NCBI RefSeq assembly: GCF_014202765.1
Contig: NZ_JACHHN010000003.1
Coordinates: 310,001 to 374,000, forward strand
Origin: Silvimonas terrae
GTDB taxonomy: Bacteria; Pseudomonadota; Gammaproteobacteria; Burkholderiales; Chitinibacteraceae
Length of the DNA stretch: 64,000 nt
Reading direction: 5' to 3'
Made by a program: the position numbers and the translations under genes. Positions 51,377-60,305 of the stretch are shown in pieces; position 1 is the first letter of the stretch, and each line of letters opens with the position of its first letter. The notes under the pieces were generated by a model. It ran no database searches and was not told the origin of the DNA. It worked only from the letters and a program-made list of their open reading frames with translations.

Positions 51377-51517
51377 TGCTTTGACGTACCTCCCCTCCGG
51401 TAGCGCCGAGCATTGCAGCGAAGTACGGGGGGGCGCCGAGGTGGCCCCAAAGAAAGTAACGTGCTCCGGGCACCACCGGTATCAAACGCCTTTCATATCC
51501 GCGCCGAAGGCGCTAAC
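51377..51517 (-). repeat. Element A, copy 4, reverse piece with a third stem sequence
   Basis: This piece ends in GGCGCTAAC like copy 2. Its outer stem is CGTAC (51385-51389) with GTACG (51423-51427), a third pairing set that differs from copies 1/5 and copy 3. The GAAAGTAACG block is kept. Confidence 0.65.
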
Positions 51518-51546
51518 ACCCACAACAACATGAACCAGGTCAGCCA

Positions 51547-51584
51547 CCCCGGATTCCCGGCCTGACGGCCTCCATCCGGGCTAC
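51547..51584 (-). repeat. CCGGAT-type inverted repeat module, reverse copy
   Basis: It starts CCCCGGATTC and ends ATCCGGGCTAC. The flank ATGAACCAGGTCAGCC is homologous to the reverse of the 11.1 kb copy, so the two arrays share a longer block. Confidence 0.6.
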
Positions 51585-51694
51585 GAAGTGGCCCTTGGCC
51601 AGAATAGACCCGGCAGGCGGCCGGGCCGCCGAAACAGTTGCACTTTACGCCGCCGCCTGAGCATCATCACCCTCTCCCCCTCAGGATCAACACC

Positions 51695-52054
51695 ATGCCC
51701 AACGTCACCCTGCAATACACCGCCAACCTCGCCCACCAATTCGACCCCGCCGCGCTGCTCGCCCGCGTACATCAGGCCTTTGCCGATACCGGCGAATTTG
51801 CCATGGCCGACGTTAAAGGCCGCGCGTTCCAGATCGACACCTTTCAGGTGGGCCTGAACGAGGCCCCAGAAAAATCCTTCGTGCATGTTACCGTCGCCAC
51901 CATGACCACTCGTAGCGCCGAACTCAAACAGCGCCTGGGCAAAGCGATCGTGGCCGTGTTGCAGGACACCTTCCGTAGCCAGTTTGACGAGATAACCTGC
52001 CAGTTGCGGGTTGAGATTGTGCCGATTGATCCGGCGTTCTATTTTGCGGGTTAA
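51695..52054 (+). CDS. CHMI-type tautomerase (5-carboxymethyl-2-hydroxymuconate isomerase family)
   Basis: From ATG 51695 (AGGA nine bases upstream) the protein has 119 residues. The N-terminal Pro2 (MPNVTLQYTANL) is the catalytic base of the tautomerase superfamily after Met removal. FADTGEFAMADVKGRAFQIDTFQVG and FVHVTVATMTTRSAELKQRLG correspond to the HpaF family trimer, and the length is near that of E. coli HpaF (126). HpaF acts in homoprotocatechuate breakdown, but no other hpa gene is near, so a different substrate or a stand-alone role is possible. The frame extends to 51638 without merit. Confidence 0.85.
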   Translation: MPNVTLQYTANLAHQFDPAALLARVHQAFADTGEFAMADVKGRAFQIDTFQVGLNEAPEKSFVHVTVATMTTRSAELKQRLGKAIVAVLQDTFRSQFDEITCQLRVEIVPIDPAFYFAG

Positions 52055-52091
52055 GGTTGGCGCGTACCGCCACCCATTCAGGAGAACCAGC

Positions 52092-52571
52092 ATGCCCAGC
52101 AAGAACACAGTTTGTCTCTGGTACAACGGCACCGCGCAGGAAGCGGCGGAGTTCTATGCCAGGACGTTTCCGGATAGTGAAGTCAAAGCAGTCCACCGCG
52201 CGCCGGGCGATTATCCGTCTGGCAAAACGGGGGATGTGCTGACCGTGGAATTCACCGTCATGGGCATTCCGTGTCTGGGCTTGAACGGGGGCGCGGCGTT
52301 CAAGCACACTGAGGCGTTTTCGTTCCAGGTCTCCACGGAAGATCAAGCCGAAACGGACCACCTGTGGAACGCCATTGTCAGCAATGGCGGCGAAGAGAGT
52401 GCATGTGGCTGGTGCAAGGATAAATGGGGCTTGTCGTGGCAGATCACGCCACGCGCCTTGATGGCCGCTGTCTCTGACCCCGACAAGGCCGCCGCCGGGC
52501 GGGCGTTTCAGGCCATGATGGGGATGCGCAAGATTGATATTGCGGCCATCGAGGCGGCTCGACGCGGGTAA
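52092..52571 (+). CDS. VOC/PhnB-like (glyoxalase fold) protein
   Basis: ATG 52092 has AGGAG seven bases upstream and gives 159 residues. The start PSKNTVCLWYNGTAQEAAEFYARTFPDSEV is the classic PhnB-like / 3-demethylubiquinone methyltransferase-like fold entry, then VLTVEFTVMGIPCLGLNGG, FSFQVSTEDQAETDHLWNAI and CGWCKDKWGLSWQITPRAL. Such proteins form dimers of beta-alpha-beta units and some bind metal, but the class has no single known reaction. It sits 38 bases after the tautomerase and is probably co-transcribed with it. Confidence 0.85.
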   Translation: MPSKNTVCLWYNGTAQEAAEFYARTFPDSEVKAVHRAPGDYPSGKTGDVLTVEFTVMGIPCLGLNGGAAFKHTEAFSFQVSTEDQAETDHLWNAIVSNGGEESACGWCKDKWGLSWQITPRALMAAVSDPDKAAAGRAFQAMMGMRKIDIAAIEAARRG

Positions 52572-52591
52572 ATGATTGCGGTCAACGTGCC

Positions 52592-52667
52592 GTAGGGTGG
52601 ATTCGGAGCAGCGCGACAATCCACCATCGCGCCGGTGGATTGTCACTACGTTCCGAATCCTCCCTAC
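52592..52667. repeat. Inverted pair of GTAGGGTGGATT repeats, large hairpin
   Basis: A forward repeat (52592-52625) and a reverse repeat (52634-52667) are separated by eight bases and pair with a few mismatches over 34 bases. A 76-base hairpin results, in the gap between the VOC gene and dnaJ. Confidence 0.65.
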
Positions 52668-52678
52668 AGACCCTGCAT

Positions 52679-52709
52679 AAAAAAACCCGCCATCAAGGCG
52701 GGTTTTTTG
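52679..52709. terminator. Bidirectional intrinsic terminator
   Basis: AAAAAAACCCGCC and GGCGGGTTTTTT arms around ATCAA. It can end the VOC transcript (+) and the dnaJ transcript (-), 34 bases past the dnaJ stop. Confidence 0.9.
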
Positions 52710-52742
52710 TGAACACAAACCAAGTCAGACCCCACGGCGCAT

Positions 52743-53876
52743 TCAGCCGCCGAAGAAATCCTTCACCTTGTCCATAAAGGACTTGGCACGCGGGTTGTGC
52801 TTGGCCGGTTCGTCCTGGCTGATCTGTTCAAACTCGCGCAGCAACTCTTTCTGGCGCGAAGTCAGATTGACCGGGGTTTCCAGCATCACGTGGCACATCA
52901 AGTCACCCGTGACCGCGCTGCGTACACCTTTGATGCCCTTGCCGCGCAGACGGAACACCTGCCCCGATTGCGTACCGGCCGGGATGGAGATGCGCGCTTT
53001 GCCATCCAGCGTGGGGATTTCAATCTCGCCACCCAGTGCGGCGGCAGTGATGCTGATCGGCATTTCGCAATGCAGATCGTTGCCTTCCCGCTCAAACACA
53101 CTGTGTTGCTTGATGTGGATGACCACGTACAGGTCGCCATGCGGGCCACCGTTCACACCGGGCTCACCTTCACCCGACAGACGAATGCGATCGCCCTCGT
53201 CCACGCCGCCCGGAATCTTCACTGCCAGCGTCTTGGTGGTCTGCACACGGCCCGTGCCATGACAGTTACGGCATGGGTCCGGAATGTACTTGCCGCTGCC
53301 GTGGCAGGTCGGGCAGGTTTGCTGGATGGAGAAGAACCCTTGCGACACACGTACCTGGCCCTGACCGTTACAAGTGTGGCAGGTCTTGGCTTCAGTGCCT
53401 GGCTTGGCGCCGGAACCGTGGCACACGTCGCATTCTTCGTGCGCCGGAATCTTGATCTGGCGCTCGACGCCGCGCGCGGCTTCTTCCAGCGTGATTTCCA
53501 TGTTGTAGCGCAGGTCAGAACCGCGATACACATTGCTGCGCCCGCCGCGACCGCCACCCTGGCCACCACCAAAGATGTCGCCAAAGATGTCCGAGAACGC
53601 ATCGGCAAAGCCGCCGCCGCCAAAGCCACCGCCGCCCATGCCGGCTTGCGGGTCTACCCCGGCGTGGCCGTATTGGTCATAGGCCGCGCGCTTCTGGCCG
53701 TCAGAGAGGATTTCATACGCCTCTTTGGCTTCCTTGAATTTGTCTTCGGCTTCTTTGCTGTCCGGATTACGGTCCGGGTGAAACTTCATCGCGAGTTTGC
53801 GATACGCCTTTTTGATGTCATCGTCCGAAGCATCGCGGTTCACGCCCAATACTTCGTAAAAATCTTTTTTTGACAT
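52743..53876 (-). CDS. dnaJ: Chaperone DnaJ
   Basis: DnaJ delivers substrates to DnaK and stimulates its ATPase. The 377-residue protein has the J domain (about 1-70, HPD in KFHPDRNP), a Gly/Phe-rich linker with an unusually long [13 protein letters not shown] stretch, the zinc-finger domain with four CxxCxGxG motifs ([32 protein letters not shown]) and the substrate-binding C-terminus ending KVKDFFGG. The ATG at 53876 is the start. It follows dnaK by 83 bases, in which a long hairpin lies. It is the standard order grpE-dnaK-dnaJ. Confidence 0.97.
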   Translation of the reverse strand: MSKKDFYEVLGVNRDASDDDIKKAYRKLAMKFHPDRNPDSKEAEDKFKEAKEAYEILSDGQKRAAYDQYGHAGVDPQAGMGGGGFGGGGFADAFSDIFGDIFGGGQGGGRGGRSNVYRGSDLRYNMEITLEEAARGVERQIKIPAHEECDVCHGSGAKPGTEAKTCHTCNGQGQVRVSQGFFSIQQTCPTCHGSGKYIPDPCRNCHGTGRVQTTKTLAVKIPGGVDEGDRIRLSGEGEPGVNGGPHGDLYVVIHIKQHSVFEREGNDLHCEMPISITAAALGGEIEIPTLDGKARISIPAGTQSGQVFRLRGKGIKGVRSAVTGDLMCHVMLETPVNLTSRQKELLREFEQISQDEPAKHNPRAKSFMDKVKDFFGG

Positions 53877-53900
53877 TGCTTTCTCTCGCTAAACAAGAAA

Positions 53901-53931
53901 GGCACGGACACTGTAAATACAGCGCCGTGCC
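53901..53931 (-). other. Intergenic hairpin between dnaK and dnaJ
   Basis: GGCACGG and CCGTGCC arms plus an inner CTGT/ACAG pair form a 31-base hairpin without a clean T run. It may stabilise or partly terminate the transcript between dnaK and dnaJ. Confidence 0.5.
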
Positions 53932-53959
53932 CCGATGCGGACTGTGTTACCGCCGCATA

Positions 53960-55897
53960 TTACTTGTTGTCTTTGACTTCGGTGTACTCAGCGTCAACGA
54001 CGTTGCCATCATCCTTGCCCGGTGCAGCGCCACCTTGCTGTGCGCCAGCGGCACCGGCAGCACCTGCGTCACCACCTTGTGCCGCGTACATTTGCTCGGC
54101 CAGTTTGTGGCTGGCTTGCATCAGGGCGTTGGATTTCTCGTCGATCACAGCCTTGTCGTCAGACTTGATGACTTCTTCCAGTTCCTTGATCGCGGCTTCG
54201 ATGGCGGTCTTTTCTTCCGCCGACACCTTGTCACCAAACTCGACCAGCGACTTCTTGACCTGATGGATCAGGCTGTCAGCGCTGTTTTTGGCATCAACCA
54301 GTTCACGCGCCTTCTTGTCTTCTTCGGCGTGCGCTTCGGCGTCCTTCACCATTTGCTGGATTTCGTCTTCCGACAAACCCGAGTTCGCCTTGATGGTGAT
54401 CTTGTTTTCCTTGCCGGTGGCCTTGTCCTTGGCGGACACGTGCAAAATGCCGTTGGCGTCGATATCAAAGATCACTTCAATTTGCGGTGTGCCACGCGGT
54501 GCAGCCGGGATGCCTTCCAGGTTGAACTGGCCCAGGCTCTTGTTGGCGGCAGCCATTTCACGCTCGCCTTGCAGCACGTGAATGGTCACGGCGCTCTGGT
54601 TGTCATCTGCCGTGGAGAACACTTGCGATGCCTTGGTCGGAATCGTGGTGTTCTTCTGGATCAGCTTGGTCATCACGCTGCCCAGGGTTTCAATCCCCAG
54701 AGAGAGCGGGCTGACGTCCAGCAGCAGCACGTCCTTGCGATCGCCCGAGAGCACGGCGCCCTGAATGGCAGCACCTACAGCCACGGCTTCGTCCGGGTTC
54801 ACGTCACGACGCGGATCTTTGCCAAAGAACTCTTTGACCTTGTCCATCACCTTGGGCATACGGGTCTGACCACCGACCAGAATCACGTCATCAATATCGG
54901 TGATCTTCAGGCCAGCGTCTTTCAGCGCAATGCGGCAAGGCTCGATCGAGCGCTCAACCAGTTCGTCAACCAGGCTTTCGAACTTGGCGCGGGTAATCTT
55001 CAGCGTCAAGTGCTTGGGGCCAGTGGCGTCCATGGTCACGTACGGCAGGTTGATTTCAGTCTGCGCGGTGCTGGAAAGCTCGATCTTGGCTTTTTCGGCA
55101 GCTTCTTTCAGACGCTGCAGGGCCATCACGTCTTGCTTGAGGTTGATACCGGTGTCTTTCTGGAATTCGCTGATGATGTAGTCGATCAGGCGTTGATCGA
55201 AGTCTTCACCACCCAGGAAGGTATCACCGTTGGTCGCCAGCACTTCAAACTGCTTGTCGCCATCCACATCGGCAATTTCGATGATGGAGATATCAAACGT
55301 ACCGCCGCCCAGGTCATACACGGCGATCTTGCGATCACCCTTTTCATTCTTGTCCAGACCAAACGCCAGCGCGGCAGCGGTCGGCTCGTTGATGATGCGC
55401 TTGACGTCCAGACCGGCAATACGGCCGGCGTCCTTGGTGGCCTGACGCTGGCTGTCGTTGAAGTAGGCCGGTACGGTAATCACGGCTTCGGTCACTTCTT
55501 CGCCCAGATAGTCTTCGGCGGTCTTCTTCATCTTGCGCAGCACGTCGGCGGAGATTTGCGGCGGGGCCATCTTGTTGCCACGCACTTCAACCCAGGCGTC
55601 GCCATTGTCAGCCTTGACGATGGAATACGGCATCAGGTCGATGTCTTTCTGCACTTCTTTCTCGCCAAACTTGCGGCCAATCAGGCGCTTCACGGCGTAC
55701 AGGGTGTTCTTCGGGTTGGTCACGGCCTGACGCTTGGCCGGTGCGCCCACCAGGGTTTCGCCGTCTTCCTGATACGCAATGATGGAAGGCGTAGTCCGTG
55801 CGCCTTCGGCGTTTTCGATCACTTTGGGCTGACCGTTTTCGATCACGGCCACACACGAGTTGGTGGTACCCAGGTCAATACCAATAATTTTTGCCAT
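53960..55897 (-). CDS. dnaK: Chaperone DnaK (Hsp70)
   Basis: DnaK is the ATP-driven Hsp70. The 645-residue protein has the ATPase domain with [18 protein letters not shown] at the start, [22 protein letters not shown], the phosphate-2 loop [10 protein letters not shown] and the linker [10 protein letters not shown]. The substrate domain and lid run to 600, then a Gly/Ala/Gln-rich tail and the C-terminal acidic end [13 protein letters not shown], near the usual EEVKDKK. Length matches E. coli (638). A sigma-32 promoter lies 79-106 bases upstream. Confidence 0.98.
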   Translation of the reverse strand: MAKIIGIDLGTTNSCVAVIENGQPKVIENAEGARTTPSIIAYQEDGETLVGAPAKRQAVTNPKNTLYAVKRLIGRKFGEKEVQKDIDLMPYSIVKADNGDAWVEVRGNKMAPPQISADVLRKMKKTAEDYLGEEVTEAVITVPAYFNDSQRQATKDAGRIAGLDVKRIINEPTAAALAFGLDKNEKGDRKIAVYDLGGGTFDISIIEIADVDGDKQFEVLATNGDTFLGGEDFDQRLIDYIISEFQKDTGINLKQDVMALQRLKEAAEKAKIELSSTAQTEINLPYVTMDATGPKHLTLKITRAKFESLVDELVERSIEPCRIALKDAGLKITDIDDVILVGGQTRMPKVMDKVKEFFGKDPRRDVNPDEAVAVGAAIQGAVLSGDRKDVLLLDVSPLSLGIETLGSVMTKLIQKNTTIPTKASQVFSTADDNQSAVTIHVLQGEREMAAANKSLGQFNLEGIPAAPRGTPQIEVIFDIDANGILHVSAKDKATGKENKITIKANSGLSEDEIQQMVKDAEAHAEEDKKARELVDAKNSADSLIHQVKKSLVEFGDKVSAEEKTAIEAAIKELEEVIKSDDKAVIDEKSNALMQASHKLAEQMYAAQGGDAGAAGAAGAQQGGAAPGKDDGNVVDAEYTEVKDNK

Positions 55898-55975
55898 TTA
55901 TATAGTCCTCTCAATGCTTTGTGCTTGCCGTCGCTTATGGAGCGCCGGCGTTCAGTTCAAATAACCTTGATCCAG

Positions 55976-56003
55976 AAGTGGGGATGTACTGAGCCTTTTC
56001 AAG
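55976..56003 (-). promoter_or_regulatory. Sigma-32 heat-shock promoter of dnaK
   Basis: On the minus strand CTTGAAA (56003-55997) is followed after 13 bases by CCCCACTT (55983-55976), matching the sigma-32 pattern CTTGAAA-N11-16-CCCCATNT with one change. It lies 79 bases upstream of the dnaK ATG. Confidence 0.8.
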
Positions 56004-56053
56004 AGAAACGATAGCGATTCGCTATTTCCCTGATAAGGCGAATCAATCCGCAC

Positions 56054-56596
56054 TTACTTGGGGGCCGCAACCACCACCATGGCGGGGCGTACCACGCGGC
56101 CAGACAGCTCGTAACCCTTTTGCATGACCTGGATCACCGTGTTGGGCTCGGCATCGGCCGGCGCCATCGAGATCGCCTGGTGCTTGTTCGGGTCCAGCTT
56201 CTCACCCAGCGGGTTGATCTCTGTCAGATCAGCTTTCTCGAATGCGGCAGCCAATTGTTTGTTGGTCAGCTCAACGCCCACCTTGAGGTTCTCGAACGAA
56301 CCGGACTGATCTGCCAGCGCCATTTCCAGCGAGTCACGCACCGCCAGGAGTTCACGGGCAAATTTCTCGACCGCAAATTTGCGGGTCTTTTCATTGTCTT
56401 CCGCAGCGCGGCGACGAATGTTCTCTGCTTCAGCCCGGACATACAACACGTCCTGACGGGCCTTATCCAGCTCGGCCAGCAGCGTCGCCAGATTGGTATC
56501 CAGCTGGCCGTCATCGGCCCCGTTCAGCTCGGCGGCGCCGGCCTCCAGTTCAGCTGCATTTTCCAGGTTCGGTTGATTTTCGTTTTCACCAGACAT
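56054..56596 (-). CDS. grpE: Nucleotide exchange factor GrpE
   Basis: GrpE exchanges ADP for ATP on DnaK. I choose ATG 56596, where GGAGG sits at the ideal seven-base distance, giving 180 residues beginning SGENENQPN. The other ATG at 56602 lies only one base after this ribosome-binding site. The sequence has an acidic N-terminus ([15 protein letters not shown]), a long coiled coil (about 40-100, ending [27 protein letters not shown]) and the C-terminal beta wing ([13 protein letters not shown]-like region through [23 protein letters not shown]). It precedes dnaK by 156 bases. Confidence 0.96.
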   Translation of the reverse strand: MSGENENQPNLENAAELEAGAAELNGADDGQLDTNLATLLAELDKARQDVLYVRAEAENIRRRAAEDNEKTRKFAVEKFARELLAVRDSLEMALADQSGSFENLKVGVELTNKQLAAAFEKADLTEINPLGEKLDPNKHQAISMAPADAEPNTVIQVMQKGYELSGRVVRPAMVVVAAPK

Positions 56597-56624
56597 TGCC
56601 ATACCTCCATAACGATGCAGGCAG

Positions 56625-56652
56625 AAATGGGGATGCCCCCACCCATTTCAAG
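56625..56652 (-). promoter_or_regulatory. Sigma-32 heat-shock promoter of grpE
   Basis: On the minus strand CTTGAAA (56652-56646), 13 bases, then CCCCATTT (56632-56625), matching the sigma-32 consensus at every defined base. The -10 box ends 29 bases upstream of the grpE ATG at 56596. Confidence 0.85.
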
Positions 56653-56920
56653 GGTATTTGCATACAGAAGTGTTTTTCTCAGGCAAATCAAGCTGCCAGA
56701 TTATTTCTGCAGTACACAAAGCTCCCCGCCCGCCATTGCGCAAACCCGGCATGGTGAAGAAAAACAGCAGAAACAGGCAAGGTGCTGGATCGCCGCACCG
56801 CCTGTCATTGTTGCGCCGCAACGACATGACAAACGGCTGGAGCGCGCTAAAACGCAGTAGCTGACGGTTTTACGGCCTTGTTTTTTATTTGAAATCCGCC
56901 CCTTGGGGTAAGCCCCAATA

Positions 56921-56944
56921 TGTAGTCATAAAAAATTCACTACA
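56921..56944. promoter_or_regulatory. Inverted repeat TGTAGT-N12-ACTACA upstream of aceA
   Basis: TGTAGT at 56921-56926 faces ACTACA at 56939-56944, about 90-115 bases before the aceA start, in the 438-base region (56597-57034) that otherwise holds only the grpE sigma-32 promoter. See 364-388 and 61507-61523 for similar sites. Confidence 0.45.
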
Positions 56945-57034
56945 TTTGATGGTGCACCGCAATAATCATTGCAAAACAAAGTGCAACACACCCTTTAACC
57001 GGCTGCAAAGCCAAGACTACTGCGGGAGAACGCC

Positions 57035-58315
57035 ATGACCACTCGTGAACAACGCATTGCTCAGCTTGAACAGGATTGGCGAGAAAACCCGCGCTGGAAA
57101 GGCGTCACACGGCCCTACACGGCCGCAGATGTTGAAAGACTTCGTGGCTCACTACAAGTCGAGCACACGCTGGCCCGTACCGGCGCCAACAAATTGTGGA
57201 AGCTGCTCCATGAAACGCCGTATATCAACGCGCTGGGAGCGCTGACCGGCAACCAGGCCATGCAACAAGTCAAAGCAGGCCTGAAAGCCATCTATCTTTC
57301 TGGCTGGCAGGTGGCGGCAGACGCCAACCTGGGCAGCGAAATGTACCCGGACCAGTCGCTGTACCCGGCGAACTCGGTACCGCAAGTCGTGCGTCGCATC
57401 AACAACACGCTGCAACGCGCTGACCAGATCTCTCATTCCGAAGGCGACGACAGCATCGACTGGTTCGCCCCGATCGTGGCCGATGCGGAAGCCGGCTTCG
57501 GCGGCGTACTGAACGCCCACGAACTGATGAAGGGCATGATTGAAGCGGGCGCGGCAGGCGTGCACTTTGAAGACCAACTGGCCAGCGTGAAAAAATGCGG
57601 CCACATGGGCGGCAAGGTGCTGGTGCCAACGCGTGAAGCCATCGAAAAACTGGTAGCGGCCCGTCTGGCGGCCGACGTCATGGGCGTGCCGACTGTGCTG
57701 GTGGCCCGCACTGACGCGGAAGCCGCTGATCTGTTGACCAGCGATGTGGACGACAACGACAAGCCGTTCTGCACTGGCGAGCGCACGCCGGAAGGCTTCT
57801 ACCGGACCAAACCCGGTCTGGAACAAGCCATCAGCCGTGGTCTGGCCTACGCGCCGTACTGCGATCTGATCTGGTGCGAAACCGGCAAGCCGGATCTGGA
57901 ATACGCCCGCAAGTTTGCCGAGGCCATCCACGCCAAATTCCCGGGCAAGCTCTTGTCGTACAACTGTTCGCCATCGTTCAACTGGAAGAAGAACCTGGAC
58001 GACGCCACCATTGCCAAGTTCCAGCAAGAACTCGGCAAGATGGGTTACAAGTTCCAGTTCATTACCCTGGCGGGCTTCCACTCGCTGAACTACGGCATGT
58101 TCAACCTCGCCCACGGCTACGCCCGTACCGGCATGAGCGCCTTTGTGGAACTGCAGCAGGCCGAATTTGCTGCCGCAGAGCGCGGCTTCACCGCCGTGAA
58201 GCACCAGCGCGAAGTGGGTACTGGTTACTTTGACGCGGTGACGCAGACCATCCAGCAAGGTCAGTCGTCGACGACCGCGTTGAAGGGTTCGACTGAGGAA
58301 GAACAGTTCCACTGA
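57035..58315 (+). CDS. aceA: Isocitrate lyase AceA
   Basis: AceA splits isocitrate into glyoxylate and succinate, the first glyoxylate-shunt step. The 426-residue protein (E. coli 434) has the catalytic [14 protein letters not shown] motif with Cys188, the substrate region [11 protein letters not shown] and the C-terminal [13 protein letters not shown]. The ATG at 57035 has GGGAGA ahead at good distance. It ends in EEEQFH. A terminator follows at 58423. Malate synthase aceB lies 3.2 kb away on the same strand, with three minus-strand genes between. Confidence 0.97.
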   Translation: MTTREQRIAQLEQDWRENPRWKGVTRPYTAADVERLRGSLQVEHTLARTGANKLWKLLHETPYINALGALTGNQAMQQVKAGLKAIYLSGWQVAADANLGSEMYPDQSLYPANSVPQVVRRINNTLQRADQISHSEGDDSIDWFAPIVADAEAGFGGVLNAHELMKGMIEAGAAGVHFEDQLASVKKCGHMGGKVLVPTREAIEKLVAARLAADVMGVPTVLVARTDAEAADLLTSDVDDNDKPFCTGERTPEGFYRTKPGLEQAISRGLAYAPYCDLIWCETGKPDLEYARKFAEAIHAKFPGKLLSYNCSPSFNWKKNLDDATIAKFQQELGKMGYKFQFITLAGFHSLNYGMFNLAHGYARTGMSAFVELQQAEFAAAERGFTAVKHQREVGTGYFDAVTQTIQQGQSSTTALKGSTEEEQFH

Positions 58316-58422
58316 TCCGGGCTTGAGTCCGAATCAATATTGCGCACAGCGGCGCGACCCGCACGCCGCTGTGGCAGGACCGTTTTGCTGTAGCCGCAAT
58401 TCTTGTCTTCACGCTCTGATAG

Positions 58423-58450
58423 GCCGCCCTGAACGGGCGGTCTTTTTTTT
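58423..58450 (+). terminator. Intrinsic terminator of aceA
   Basis: CCGCCC and GGGCGG arms around TGAAC, then a run of eight T, about 110 bases past the aceA stop. Confidence 0.85.
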
Positions 58451-58499
58451 GGGGGGGTGGTTGACGTAAGTGGTTTGCCTGGAAAGATTAAAAACAAGT

Positions 58500-58710
58500 G
58501 TTAGCGCCTTGCGGCGCGGGTTTAAAAGCATTTTGATACCCGGGGTGCCGGGCCCACCCTACTTATCTTTGCGTCGCCAAAGAAAGTAGGCAAAGAAAGG
58601 CGACCCCAGCCGTGCGGCCCTCCGGGCTTCCCTCGGTTGGTCGGGAGCCTGGGGTCTCCCTCCACGCCCTCGGCGCTGGGCTTTAATGGGGGAGGAAAGT
58701 CAAAAGCAAC
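58500..58710 (+). repeat. Dispersed mosaic element A, copy 5
   Basis: A near-full copy beginning GTTAGCGCC, with the AAAGAAAGGCGACC block, outer stem CCCAGC (58605-58610) with GCTGGG (58675-58680), inner GGGAG/CTCCC hairpin and end GTCAAAAGCAAC. It lies in the 58316-58956 gap. Confidence 0.75.
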
Positions 58711-58734
58711 CCCAACTGCAACCCCAACCCCAAC

Positions 58735-58757
58735 GGCCACGGCCACGGCCACGGCCA
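58735..58757 (+). repeat. Hexamer tandem repeat GGCCAC x 3.8
   Basis: Three GGCCAC units and a partial fourth, preceded by repeated CAACCCC units (58708-58734), at the tail of element A copy 5. Confidence 0.8.
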
Positions 58758-58784
58758 ATTCAACACGCATCCCATTGACTCGTC

Positions 58785-58805
58785 ATTCCGGCCTGGAGCC
58801 GGAAT
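58785..58805. repeat. dRS3-like repeat (21-bp ATTCCGG variant)
   Basis: ATTCCGG-CCTGGAG-CCGGAAT, with CGTC before and CCAG after, close to the 51083-51103 copy. Confidence 0.55.
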
Positions 58806-58956
58806 CCAGCTGCAATGCATGCATGCCCTGAAGGCTAAATTCGGAGCAGTGCGGGTAATCCACTGTAGGCAGCCCTGACTGGGCGGTCTTTTTTCTCAAG
58901 ACAAGCTCACAGGTCGATGCACCGATCAGGCTGTGACTTGGCCTCTCGCTCGATAT

Positions 58957-59475
58957 TCAGTTATCCAGCACGGGCGGCTTGTAGTAGATGGTTTTCTGCA
59001 GCAAATCCCGACCGTCATAGTCGCTCACGGTTCGCTGCCTGACCCTGTCGGCATCAAAGCTGATGTCGACTGAATAACTCTCAGAGGCATCTCCCCCTTG
59101 CAGGACTAACACAAACTGCTTGTTCTGCTGGCGCACAGTGGCGGTCTGTAGATCAGCCAGGTCTGCAAAGACCGAGCGCGCCACAAACAAGGCGCGCCCA
59201 TCGACCGTCAACGTCAGGGAGTCGACCAGGCTGCAGGGAGCCCGGCTGAAAGTACAGCCAGAACTGTTCCCGCCATGAGCCGCAGCGGTGTCCGACGGAC
59301 TGATTGGTACTGTGTGCGTGCTTATTCTGACGATCACCTGGTGCTTCGCGGATACCGCCGAAATATCCGTCACACCTTCCGGAGCAATGGTGGTCGCGGC
59401 ATCCACCGGGTTGGCACCGCCGATCAGGACCGCCAACAATGCGATCCCCCTCAGACTGCAAAAGAGTCGAGTCAT
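58957..59475 (-). CDS. Secreted protein of unknown function
   Basis: From ATG 59475 (AGGAA seven bases ahead) the product has 172 residues. A signal peptide spans about 1-26 (FCSLRGIALLAVLIGG, cut after VDA). The mature part is beta-rich. Two Cys lie near 75-85 (SGCTFSRAPCSLVD), likely a disulfide in the periplasm. The C-terminus has SVDISFDADRVRQRTVSDYDGRDLL and ends PPVLDN. No family match comes to mind. It is isolated between the repeat array and the GST gene on the same strand, with 79 bases to the latter's stop. Confidence 0.7.
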   Translation of the reverse strand: MTRLFCSLRGIALLAVLIGGANPVDAATTIAPEGVTDISAVSAKHQVIVRISTHTVPISPSDTAAAHGGNSSGCTFSRAPCSLVDSLTLTVDGRALFVARSVFADLADLQTATVRQQNKQFVLVLQGGDASESYSVDISFDADRVRQRTVSDYDGRDLLQKTIYYKPPVLDN

Positions 59476-59554
59476 CCGGAATTTCCTGCAAGCACACAAC
59501 GGGTTTAAATGGCGGGTTTGCGACGGTTCTTTGCGGGGTGGCTACGCCCCACCA

Positions 59555-60196
59555 TCACGGCAATTTCCCGAACATATCTTCAAACGGCATCATCACATGT
59601 TCCCGATACGCAGCGCTCTGCGACAACCGCTCAAACCAGTGCTCCACATGCGGCAACGGCGGCCGCTGTGCCCCCATGGTCAGGTAACGAAACACCGTCG
59701 TACCAGCACCGAAATCCGCCAGTGTCAGGGTATCGCCGCCAAGATAAGGCCGCTGCGCCAGTTGCTGGTCCAGCAAGCCATATAATCTGGCGCACTGCGC
59801 CGTAGCGCGCTCTACCCGGCCGGCATCCCGTTGGGCTTCAGGCGTGCGGTAAAAACCAAAGAACAGGTCAATGAATGCCGGTTGCAGCGTCGCCAGCGAC
59901 CAGTCCAGCCAGCCATCAGCCACTGCACGCTCTGCCGGATCGGTCGCCCAGAGCGAGCCCTCGCCAAACGTCGCGCCCAGATAGCGCAAGATGGCCTGAG
60001 ACTCCCACACCACCACCCCGTCGTGATCAATCACCGGGATCTTGCCGTGCGGGTTACGCGCCAGGAATTCTGGCGTATTGAGCCCGCCATAAGCCCCGCC
60101 CGCATTGATGTGCTCATGTTCCAGTTCCAGCTCACCAATGATCCACATGACCTTTTGCACGTTCAGCGAATTGCGTCTTCCCCATACTTTCAACAC
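59555..60196 (-). CDS. Glutathione S-transferase family protein
   Basis: The start is GTG 60194-60196 with GGAG seven bases upstream, giving 213 residues. The N-terminal thioredoxin-like domain starts LKVWGRRNSLNVQKVMWIIGELEL and shows NPHGKIPVIDHDGVVVWESQAILRYL, the Pro and Ser glutathione contacts of the beta/theta class. The C-terminal helical domain has LGGDTLTLADFGAGTTVFRYL. It conjugates glutathione to electrophiles or acts as a binding protein; the substrate is unknown. The frame continues to 60268 without merit. The LysR gene upstream on the same strand is a possible regulator. Confidence 0.92.
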   Translation of the reverse strand: MLKVWGRRNSLNVQKVMWIIGELELEHEHINAGGAYGGLNTPEFLARNPHGKIPVIDHDGVVVWESQAILRYLGATFGEGSLWATDPAERAVADGWLDWSLATLQPAFIDLFFGFYRTPEAQRDAGRVERATAQCARLYGLLDQQLAQRPYLGGDTLTLADFGAGTTVFRYLTMGAQRPPLPHVEHWFERLSQSAAYREHVMMPFEDMFGKLP

Positions 60197-60305
60197 GGTG
60201 ATTCTCCGTTTGGTTCGGTGAGTGGTTTCAAACACATCGGGTACAAAAACAAGCGGTGGCGGGGCCACTCAGCGTGCATAGCATATACAAAAATATGGCA
60301 GTTGG

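Noticed and set aside
52011-52091. Longer start of the VOC protein
   Set aside because: The extra residues overlap the preceding gene's end and the ATG at 52092 has AGGAG upstream.
53870-56014. Long open frame opposite dnaK
   Set aside because: Same cause as above. dnaK is certain, and the opposite translation shows no domain.
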